A DNA stretch of 64,000 bases from Bremia lactucae (lineage: Eukaryota; Oomycota; Peronosporomycetes; Peronosporales; Peronosporaceae): positions 784,610-848,609 of the forward strand of contig NC_090617.1 in NCBI RefSeq assembly GCF_004359215.1, read 5' to 3'. Below the pieces are notes generated by a model. That model ran no database searches and was not told the DNA's origin. It saw only the letters and a list, made by a program, of their open reading frames with translations. This document shows positions 55,735-64,000 of the stretch, piece after piece. A program made the position numbers and the translations under genes. How positions within the stretch are numbered: the stretch's first letter is position 1; each line of letters opens with the position of its first letter.

Positions 55735-57019
55735 ATGTCTGCTTCCCCGAAAGGTACGTTTCTTTCTGATTTCGTCATACCCCCCCCCCATTTCTAATCA
55801 TTTCTTCAAAGAAGCCGCGACCGCCATGGAGGAGAGTTTACGGCCAACGACCATGCATTTTACCGCCACAAGTACTGGCGGGACTGGAAGCGCTAGTGCG
55901 AGTGTAAATTTGCTTCCACCGCGCCGAGAGCGCAGCAAGTCGCGCGATGCAGGGAAGCGCATGGGTGGAGGCCAAAAAGCGGCGTGGAAAGTGACCGAGA
56001 TTCCCCACGTCGTCCCTGCGGACAAGCGCGATCCAAACTATGATAGTGAAGCCGAAGACAATGTGATTTTGGTTTCTACAATCGCTGATTCACCCACGAA
56101 AGCGACGCCGACACTCGAGCCGGATGAATTGGCAGCCAAAGAGCTTGCGTTGAACCCGCCACCAGCTATTAAAAAGCGGATTCTTGCAATATTGGACGAG
56201 TATTTCACCAATGGCGACGCTGACGAAGTCCTGAGTTCCATCCATGATATGGACAAGCCCGAGTTTCATTTCGAAGTGGTTAAACGTACTATCACGATGG
56301 CCATGGACAAGCACGATAAAGAGCGGGAACTTGCGTCACGATTGCTTTCGAATTTGTATCTTGATGGACTCACAGCAAGCCAAATCATCATGGGATTTCG
56401 TCGCGTCTTGCTGCTTGCAGGAGACTTGCAAATTGATATTCCTACGGCCAAGCACATGTTGGCAATTTTTTGCGCTCGAGCGGTGGTTGATGAAATTTTG
56501 CCGCCGAGTTTCTTGGAAGATCCTTTTATTACGCGCTATGCGCCTGAGATCGCGGCTGAGGCGATTAAGAAGCTCAGTATTAACCACGCTACGGCACGTA
56601 TGGAGAAGGCATGGGGACCGGGCGATGGTCGTCCTGTAGAGGAATTAAAAGTCGCAATTGATCAACTAACAAAAGAGTATTTGCTATCGCGTGACCTTGA
56701 CGAAGCGGCGCGGTGCGTACGGGAGCTGAATGTACCGCATTTTCACCATGAGGTAGTGAAGCGTGGCCTTATGAATTCATTGGAAGAAGGGGGCGAGGCC
56801 AATGGCGCTGCCATGGCGTCATTATTGGCGTATTTAGTGTCAAACGAAGTGGTGTCCACGGGCCAATTGGTCAAGGGGTTTCAGCGCTTTCAATTCGTGT
56901 TGAACGACGTCGCGTTGGACATTCCAAACGCTTCGAAATTGTTTCAAGACATTGTGGCGGATGGCATTCGCGATGGTATTCTTCCCAAGGATTTTGACGC
57001 TAGTGCAGTCAAGAAGTAG
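55735..57019 (+). CDS. PDCD4-like protein with two MA3 domains
   Basis: MA3 domains bind eIF4A and can restrain its helicase activity, so the likely role is control of translation in the cytoplasm or nucleus. I place the start at ATG 55735: exon 1 is 55735-55753 (19 nt, MSASPK), the intron is 55754-55811 (GTACGT ... TTCAAAG, 58 nt), and exon 2 is 55812-57019, giving 408 residues. Without that exon, translation could begin at the in-frame ATG 55826 (397 residues). The N-terminus is basic and disordered (PPRRERSKSRD). MA3-1 spans about residues 118-240 (KKRILAILDEYFTNGDADEV), MA3-2 about 275-395 (LTKEYLLSRDLDEAARCV). Both have the paired-helix pattern with FHFEVVKR and FHHEVVKR at matching places. 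It appears intact. Confidence 0.85.
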
Positions 57020-57506
57020 GCACATGGAGACCAAGTGTGTAGCGATACGTTTATTACAAAGGACAGGATGCATGTGTACCCCTACGTACCCGCGCATGAT
57101 TCGTAATTTTTGCAATTAAGGTCCTATATTTCTGAATTTCTTAAAAGAAGAAGAAAAGGCTCACAATGTAAAAAATACTTTTTATTGTATTGTACCCCCT
57201 TGCTGTTTACTCAAGTCTTGATAAACTCGACGTCATCGTCTCCTCGTAACAACTTGAGCGTCCATTACCATCCAAAGCGAGACTCGCAAACACCAGCTGG
57301 CTGGCACTTACTTTATTCAAGTCATATCAAATCATGCCATCCATCATTCAATCGCGACCGCCCGTTGTCGAATTGGTACTACGCGCCGATTTTTTTTTAC
57401 AAGGCTCTCTTGATGTCACCCCACGTCATTTTCCATTTCGTTTGTACTGAAGAAGCGTCATCTACCAACTAAGCTTCTCGTACTTTTCAGTTTTGTTGAT
57501 TAAGCA
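57020..57506. other. Intergenic between MA3 gene and GH72 copy 2
   Basis: No gene seen. It must hold the MA3 3' end and GH72 promoter. Confidence 0.4.
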
Positions 57507-59250
57507 ATGGGATGTAACTCACGTGTTCAAGGCCTTTGCGCCGCTATTGTTTTGTGCACTGTCATTGCTGTCTCTTCAACTACTGCTTGGGTGGCTCCAA
57601 TCATCACGAAGGGCAACAAATTTTTCAATTCCGTGACTGGCAGTGAATTTCGATTAAAGGGAATTGCTTACTATCCGCGACCCAATGACGGCGAAATGGC
57701 CAACGTTAGCAACTATGACTGGACTACCGACGAGCATGAGGCAATATGGAAGCCGCACTTAAAAGTCATGAAGGACCTCGGTGTAAATACGATTCGTCTC
57801 TACTCGGTGGACCCAAGCAAGTCTCATGACAAATTCATGTGTGCGTGCTCCGACGCAGGTATTTATGTCCTTGTTGGCATCACTGCACCGTACGTGATTT
57901 TTTTTGTTAATTTTTTGAAATTTTGCAAGTTTTTGACATTAAGTTTTTGACAATGTAGATGTGAAAATTGCTCGGTACTTGACTATGAGCCACCCGAGTG
58001 CTACTCCGAAGACTTGTTTACTCGTGCCCAGATGGTGTACAATGCTTTTGCCGTGTACGACAATACACTTGGTTTTAGTGTCGGGAATGAGAATAATTTG
58101 CAAGTGGAACACGGGGCTCACGGGACGACCACAGCCCCGTGTGTCAAGGCGTTTTTACGTGATACTCGTAGCTATGCAGCGAGTTGCGCTGGAGCGGTCC
58201 GTCCAGTGCCGATTGGTCTAGACATTGCGGACATTCCTCCTCGGGAGCAGTGGATTGCGTACTATGACTGCGGTGCGGAGGAGGATGAAAACACGCGAGC
58301 AGAGTGGTTGGGATTCAATCCGTACGTCGAGTGTGATCCTACGACTCACCTCAAGTACTCGCAGTCAACAGGACTTAAGAAACTCATGACAGAGTACGCA
58401 TCGATTGGGTACGCACGTCCGATCATGTTTGGTGAGTTTGGTTGCAACAAGGGCATTAATACAATTGACGGGTATGAAAACCAGCGGTCGTTTTTAGATG
58501 TACGTTGCGTTGAGTGTGTCTGGAGATGCGAGTAGAAGGACTTATGAAGTGTATGTGCAGGCCAAGTGGATGAATGAAGAAGAGGAAATGACTGCTGAGA
58601 TTGTGGGCGGCAACGTGTTTGAGTTCACGACGGAGATTGCCAATTTAGCAAAAAGCAAAAGTACGCATGCATTTTATAAATTTATTTTTTAATTTTTATC
58701 GCGCTAAGTTTGACTCATGCAGCGCTTACGAAGGCGGGAGATGCTGGTAAGTACGGGGTGGGGTACTTTTTACCCCAGGATTGCGACAACGAGCTTCTAG
58801 TGTGCAAGTTTACACCGTACCCCGAGTACGATAACCTCAAAAAGGCCTATACACAAACCAAGGAATCGACGGTTACGCATGACAGCTATACGCCCACGCG
58901 TGACGCAATTCTCGAGTGTCCAAAAAATATTTCGGCCGACTTGCCTCCGACACCTCAAGGTATTTGAGTCACAATTGAACGATTATTTCTTGGCATAGAT
59001 CGAACTGATTGTTAAATTCCGTGCTGTAGTTCCTATTCTCGAATGTTCGATTGCGCAGCCAGTGTGTAACGGCAAATCATCGAACAGCAACAAGCACTTA
59101 GCATTGGGCACCACAGTGGGAGAGAAACGACCACCTAGTAACAAAGAAGTTTTGAAAGCGACAACTTCTGGCGGCGTTCGGGTCAGTGCATCGATATGTA
59201 TGGCCGCAATTGCTTTGTGTGTCGCCACCACCACCCTATTCGCTTGGTAG
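57507..59250 (+). CDS. GH72 beta-1,3-glucanosyltransferase, copy 2 (five exons)
   Basis: Same gene structure as copy 1: exons 57507-57889, 57959-58499, 58561-58660, 58723-58959 and 59030-59250, giving 493 residues. Introns are GT-AG with donors GTACGT, GTACGT, GTACGC and GTATTT, and every phase closes. Signal peptide at about 1-28, catalytic Glu about 172 (VGNEN) and Glu about 287 (FGEFGCNKG), Cys-rich exon junctions ([15 protein letters not shown]) and a hydrophobic GPI-type tail ([20 protein letters not shown]). GH72 enzymes elongate and branch beta-1,3-glucan, the main oomycete wall polymer. Differences from copy 1 are mostly conservative and concentrate in the C-terminal linker. Confidence 0.92.
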
Positions 59251-59728
59251 CTTTGTCAAGTGCTGCTGAAAACGTACATCTTTTAATTTTTTTTTAAAAA
59301 GATAATTAGTCACTCTCTGGTCACGCAAAAAACAATCCTCCACGGCTCGCTGTTGATGTACTGGTTAAAGTAAACCACGCTTACATGCATTTTAACAACA
59401 AAGGCTTGGGTTTTCTTGCAGCTTAGTATTTCTATCCTCGCGTTTCAAACAGGCAGTCCACACTTGAGCAATCAATTTATTAGTTGCAGTCATCTATTTT
59501 TTTTTAAATATTTAGTACATTAAGGGTTTCGACGTTTTTTTTAAAGGTTACGAATCGCTGAGTTTTATTGCCTAGACCATAACCTCAAGAAAAAAGAAAA
59601 AGCAATAGCGTCGAAATTGAACAATTTTGATGAAGCTTTAAATTCCAGTTTATTAAATTAAACATATATACTTATTTCCTATTTCGTAACATATTTTAAG
59701 GTACACCACTCCCAAATTCTTGCAATCC
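59251..59728. other. AT-rich intergenic
   Basis: Poly-T and poly-A rich sequence with no gene seen. It holds the GH72 3' end and the next promoter. Confidence 0.4.
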
Positions 59729-62700
59729 ATGAAAATCCAGCTAAATGTCACGCCCGACAATGAGTCAAAGAGCGTCTCGCACGCTGTATCCATGTCATCG
59801 CTACTTTCGAATGACGTAACTACACCTCGAAACTCTGTAAACAGCCCTGTGGATCTTTTAAGCCATAACATCTTGCCAGTTTGTCAAGAAAAGACTGAAC
59901 TGTGTCAAATCGAGACCCCTGAGGTCCAGGCGCTTCAAACACAGCTCGACATGGCATTTGAAAAGCTTTTTAACGAATCAGGACCCACTATAAAGCGCCA
60001 AAAAAAGAGCAAACAGAGTCGTCGAGCCAAAAATGCAGTGGACAGCAGTGGCGATGTACACAAGGCACTCGCCGAGCTACGCCGCACAGCCTCGACGTTC
60101 GCAGCGCAAAGCGTCCTTGACGACATCCTCGCGCTTTCGCTGTACGTATTTGAGCTGCTTGACGAAAAGGAGTCGATACAACGCTTCGTCGTGCTTAATA
60201 ACGGCAGTGATCGGGTGAATGTAGCAGCGACGCTAGCCGCAGTAGTAAGCAATGACTTGTACGTTCAAGTAATGGATGCAATGCGCGATGCCATGGCCCG
60301 AATCGATGATGTAATTGACAAAAAAGCAGGATATTTGCGTATCATTCAATGGAGTATCACGAAAGAAAAGCCCGAGGCCTGGACGTGGATCATATTCGCA
60401 CTTGCCGAGCCCGATGCGTACGTGGTCTTGGATTGTATCACACGTCAAGCCATTAATCAATTTGAAATCTCTCGATATTTCTTCTCCGTGCTTGAAGCCA
60501 TTGCAACACAAGAACCGGCTCAAATGGTGGAAATTGTGAAGGAAATGTTGCTCGAATGTACAACTAGGGAGCCAGAAAGCGCTAGTCGCACCGTACGACA
60601 GCTTGTGGCACTAGCCACACATTCGAAACTACTGGTTCAAATATGTGACGAGAGTTTGCAATGGATCATAACTCAAGAGTTGGTGTTGTCACTTGCGATC
60701 AAGTGGCAACAATTGCCACAAAGTAACCGCATGACAGCAATAAGTGGCGAGCTTGTGGAATTACTCACGTCTCGAAGTGCTGAGCTTCTGAATGCCGGTT
60801 TTCAGCTCATTTTACTGCTGCAGAACCTCACATTTGCTCAAATGTCCTCTTCTTTTGCCGCTTCCGTTGCCTCGTTCCATGAACAAGTGCTTGCGTTTGC
60901 ACGATCCGAGACTTCAAAGACGTTTGTCCAGAGCATGGCTCAATATCTTCCATACATTTGTCAACATGCGATACAATTACTTCACGAGGTCACCCGCCAA
61001 GACGTTACTGAAAAACGGACGAAACGTTCGTCAACAAATCAACAGAAAAGCTTTGATATGTGGAAAGAGTGGCTTCTAGTACTAGCACAGAGCATGTCAC
61101 GCACCCAAGTCACAGAAAACTTGATACAAGCCGAGTTATTGCGCGTAGAAATTGATCAAACATCCGAGGGGTTTTCGGTACCAAAGCAACAAGCAACTGA
61201 CCGTGTATTATGTGAATTGCTGACGTCCATACTGCCACCACCGTCGCCTGAGTACGTGGCATTTGTGTTTAAAATCATTCACGACGGTCGCACGGCAAAT
61301 TCGATGGCTCAACGGCGTATTCTCGAGATTATTCAAACGTTGCTCTCTTTGAATGAACCTTGTACGTCCGCCACAGACACGCCCGTCGTTCGTGATCTTG
61401 ACCAAGACTTGTCGTGTCTGCAAAAGCTCGCTCAAATACCCGATTATGCAGCAAAAAGCCATGCATTGGATGAGTGGAAAGGAGCAACGGGCGTCAAGTG
61501 GTGGGAGAGTTTGTTGGATTTTGCCAGCTCGATTGATCCCGAGGTGGCGTCCCGTGCATTGTTACTTGTTTCCAAGACTCCGTTTCCATCGCTAGAGGAT
61601 CCCAAGTGGCAATATCGTTGTCTTCGGAAGCTATGTACCTTGTTTTTTTCTCTCTTGCAACAGTATCGAACACATTTCGTAAACGATACAAAACCAGACG
61701 AATCCACCAATTGTCAATCTATTCAAGAGCGCGTTTTGAGGTTAAAAACCGTCTTGTTTCGAGTGGTGGCAACGGACGGTGGCATTGCCCAGAACTCGTC
61801 GTCGGTTTTTACCATGTTTGCGTCGTTTTGGCTCGATGCGTTATTTAGTATCACGTCTGCAACGAGTATTCCCACGCATTTTCCGATTCGTGAGACAACC
61901 AGAACGGACACTAAACTTGAAAATGAACGTCCGCTTCTTCGAAGTGAACGTACCAGTAGCTCCAAATGTACGAATTTGCAATCGTCTCAAGTAATTACAA
62001 AGGTGCCTGACGTGGCGTTAGTGTATCGCAAGACACTGGATTCGTCATGGACACGGGAGATGCAAGGTGCTCGAATCTGCAGTGTCTATGCGACGGATCT
62101 ATTTGATCAGATTATCCTTTCCACAAATCCAGTCACGAGTATACTCTACCAAACTGGCGACGATTTAAGGAGGTTACAAATGGATGCCAATGACCAGCTT
62201 GAACGTCGATTAAATGTGGTTATTCACATGCTCTTGGAACGTGTCGTGCCTTGTTGTGGCATTCCAAATGATGAAATCTACAAGGATCTATTGCCCAATC
62301 GATCGAGTTTTGACATGGATTTACGCATTGAACAATATTTGAATCACTTTCCAGCATTTCTTCCACTGCTTCGGACAATCGTCAATGCATCAATGGTCGT
62401 GAACTCGTCGCAAGTGCTGCGTCTTGTACCAATAATCAAAGCAGCGCTCATTGTGTTACTCGGACACTGGAACAGTGTCAAAGGCGACTTGAGTCTCGAA
62501 AATCTCGACGTTCCTCCGTATATGCGCAATGCGAATCAATTGACACTTTCGTGTAACTTGATGCGGCTCTTGCAAGCGACAAAGTGGCTGCCAACACCAT
62601 TGAGCCAAGCAGCCGAGCTCCTTCCATTGACAACTCCGCTTGACATTCGCTCCATTCTCTTTAGTTGCTGGTTTTATTTGTCGGACCATCCCCCACGAAT

Positions 62701-62917
62701 TGAATCGTGTGCTCCTACGCCCGTGACATCAGCAGTAGCCTCCCCCATTTCATCGGGATCGTCTCCGATTGGATTTCCTTTCTCCGGCATGTCGACAGGT
62801 GATTCCTTGTCAAGTATAGGGAATCCCCCGCTCGAGTTTTACTTGATTCCGCTTCGGAAGGCTTTGCATCGGAATATTCACAAAATTGGAGCTAAATATC
62901 CGCTTTTTATGTGCTAA
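59729..62917 (+). CDS. Large helical-repeat protein, unidentified (1062 aa)
   Basis: One intact exon. I chose ATG 59729 (MKIQLNVTPDNES) as the first ATG. A Lys/Arg patch (IKRQKKSKQSRRAKNA, about residues 87-102) could be a nuclear localisation signal. The rest is almost entirely amphipathic helices rich in Leu, as in HEAT/ARM-type scaffold proteins, with a short Ser/Pro-rich insert near residues 1000-1035 and a conserved-looking end (EFYLIPLRKALHRNIHKIG). I do not recognise the family. A subunit of a large nuclear complex such as Integrator (INTS5-like) is a guess from size and helical plan only. Length and lack of lesions argue for a real gene. Confidence 0.75.
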   Translation: MKIQLNVTPDNESKSVSHAVSMSSLLSNDVTTPRNSVNSPVDLLSHNILPVCQEKTELCQIETPEVQALQTQLDMAFEKLFNESGPTIKRQKKSKQSRRAKNAVDSSGDVHKALAELRRTASTFAAQSVLDDILALSLYVFELLDEKESIQRFVVLNNGSDRVNVAATLAAVVSNDLYVQVMDAMRDAMARIDDVIDKKAGYLRIIQWSITKEKPEAWTWIIFALAEPDAYVVLDCITRQAINQFEISRYFFSVLEAIATQEPAQMVEIVKEMLLECTTREPESASRTVRQLVALATHSKLLVQICDESLQWIITQELVLSLAIKWQQLPQSNRMTAISGELVELLTSRSAELLNAGFQLILLLQNLTFAQMSSSFAASVASFHEQVLAFARSETSKTFVQSMAQYLPYICQHAIQLLHEVTRQDVTEKRTKRSSTNQQKSFDMWKEWLLVLAQSMSRTQVTENLIQAELLRVEIDQTSEGFSVPKQQATDRVLCELLTSILPPPSPEYVAFVFKIIHDGRTANSMAQRRILEIIQTLLSLNEPCTSATDTPVVRDLDQDLSCLQKLAQIPDYAAKSHALDEWKGATGVKWWESLLDFASSIDPEVASRALLLVSKTPFPSLEDPKWQYRCLRKLCTLFFSLLQQYRTHFVNDTKPDESTNCQSIQERVLRLKTVLFRVVATDGGIAQNSSSVFTMFASFWLDALFSITSATSIPTHFPIRETTRTDTKLENERPLLRSERTSSSKCTNLQSSQVITKVPDVALVYRKTLDSSWTREMQGARICSVYATDLFDQIILSTNPVTSILYQTGDDLRRLQMDANDQLERRLNVVIHMLLERVVPCCGIPNDEIYKDLLPNRSSFDMDLRIEQYLNHFPAFLPLLRTIVNASMVVNSSQVLRLVPIIKAALIVLLGHWNSVKGDLSLENLDVPPYMRNANQLTLSCNLMRLLQATKWLPTPLSQAAELLPLTTPLDIRSILFSCWFYLSDHPPRIESCAPTPVTSAVASPISSGSSPIGFPFSGMSTGDSLSSIGNPPLEFYLIPLRKALHRNIHKIGAKYPLFMC

Positions 62918-63685
62918 GTACGAGAGGAGGGATTGATGAGAGAAGTTAGGACTGTACGATAAACATGAAATTGATAATTCATTCGAAAGGCAACTTTTGT
63001 GGGCCAGCTCTGCAGAATGTGGTTTTTATTTTTACAGAAAAGGATGATTACCGAACTTAGTAAAAGGTCAGACGCCAAAATGCTCCTTCAGTTTTGCAAC
63101 TTGTAGCAATTTAAGTTGCAAAAATAAGAACGTAAAGAAAATAATAATGTGCTTTTTACCTCCTTCAATCGAGGGAACCGTTATATTCTCCCTCGGTTTT
63201 TAGTAAAATCTCCTCTGTTTAGTAGGATTAGCTACTTTTATGCTTTGCAGTAGTAATAAGGCCGAAAATTACGATGAGTTAGGTTCTATTGTAAAAACAC
63301 ATCCAAGAGTAAAAAAACGGCCGCGAAAGAAATAGCGTAGCAGCTACACGAAGCCAGGCAAATGTCACGACAAGATGATGCTTGCCTTTCCCCGCGGCCC
63401 GTAAGCGTTTGCCAGAACAATGCAAATTATCAAAACCAAGTCGTTATTCTTTTAGGAAATAAAAAGGCAGCGTCAGGAGAAGGTTTAGCAAATGGGACGT
63501 GGCCACTATCGCAATGGTCAAATACCATCATCTTCTCTTGTCGTTCACTACTTTTTAAGTTTTTTCTATCTTTTGCCGGTGCTAAAATTACTCCGGTGTG
63601 GCAGTTTGAAAAAGTACTTAGATTTCCATCAATCCGAGCTTAGGCCAATGACTAAGCTCACTTTGTATTTACTCAATAGAAACGC
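62918..63685. other. Intergenic, no clear gene
   Basis: Small open frames here (63362-63689) have no recognisable domain. 63190-63330 is AT-rich. Confidence 0.4.
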
Positions 63686-64000
63686 ATGAGAGACGCAACG
63701 GAATGTGCGATGGACGCCAAATTGGAGCGAGCTGCTGCCGTTAATAGTGCAGTTGCCGCCATGGATGAAGCCCTCATTCTAAGTGAATTGAGCAAGACCC
63801 AGATAAAGAAGGCAATTTCGATTTTAGGAGCAAAGTATAGCCTCCACGTGATTCATACGTACCATACGCCCATAGTAGTGGGTGCACAGACCTGTTCCCA
63901 TCAACCGAGAAAGAAAAAAACCGCCAAGAAGCCTGCAAGCGGAAACGTAACTACTCCAGCGCTTTGGAAACAAGATCCTGAGTATGTCAAACTTCAAAGG
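63686..64000 (+). CDS. Partial unrecognised CDS running off the window
   Basis: Open from ATG 63686 to the end (105 codons seen). It begins MRDATECAMDAKLERAAAVN, helical and Ala-rich, then a basic stretch (HQPRKKKTAKKPASG) and TPALWKQDPEYVKLQR at the edge. The basic linker is compatible with a nucleic-acid-binding protein or a retroelement ORF1, but nothing decides this. Confidence 0.5.
   Translation, partial: MRDATECAMDAKLERAAAVNSAVAAMDEALILSELSKTQIKKAISILGAKYSLHVIHTYHTPIVVGAQTCSHQPRKKKTAKKPASGNVTTPALWKQDPEYVKLQR

Overview
The window looks like an oomycete nuclear chromosome, most plausibly from a downy mildew or close Peronosporales relative. Supporting signs are a paralogous family of secreted proteins with an N-terminal EER motif, short GT-AG introns of about 60-70 bases, GPI-anchored GH72 glucan-remodelling enzymes, and a heavy load of Ty1/copia, Ty3/gypsy and pogo-like elements. 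The lineage is an inference. Two single-N positions (8623 and 40386) show that this is a draft scaffold with joined contigs.

Layout. 1-2432: gypsy LTR debris, then an intact five-exon GH72 gene on the minus strand. 3470-9820: remains of a second gypsy family (gypsy-B), shuffled into alternating orientations around a 1.17-kb near-perfect palindrome, with a tandem duplication across an N. 9820-17363: one gypsy-A element between two same-orientation LTRs, whose interior from mid-gag to chromodomain lies backwards. 17364-33240: an AT-rich effector cluster with three paralogous EER effectors in the same direction (18336, 25295, 30009), separated by long non-coding spacers that are copies of one another. 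33240-50400: nested transposons: a pogo-like element with its middle inverted, two internally deleted gypsy-A copies, a decayed copia, a copia copy cut at an N, and a full-length but disabled copia with a 5-bp target duplication. 50400-64000: gene-richer region with a broken unrecognised gene, a large secreted effector-like protein and a remnant of a relative, a two-MA3-domain PDCD4-like gene with a 19-nt first coding exon, the second intact GH72 gene, a 1062-residue helical protein, and a gene running off the end.

The two GH72 genes have identical exon lengths (383, 541, 100, 237 and 221 nt), are both intact and point away from each other, bracketing the 55-kb repeat and effector block. Each effector is preceded by a copy of the same non-coding spacer module. 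The left gypsy-A element is inserted in one copy of that module, so the effector spacer array once extended further left.

The most unusual theme is the number of local inversions and foldbacks inside transposons: 1-236, 5451-6624, 11865-16908, 15277-15338, 15902-15996, 34560-34845 and 40718-40952. Either DNA- or RNA-level template switching is frequent here, or some are assembly or amplification artefacts. Long reads would separate the two.
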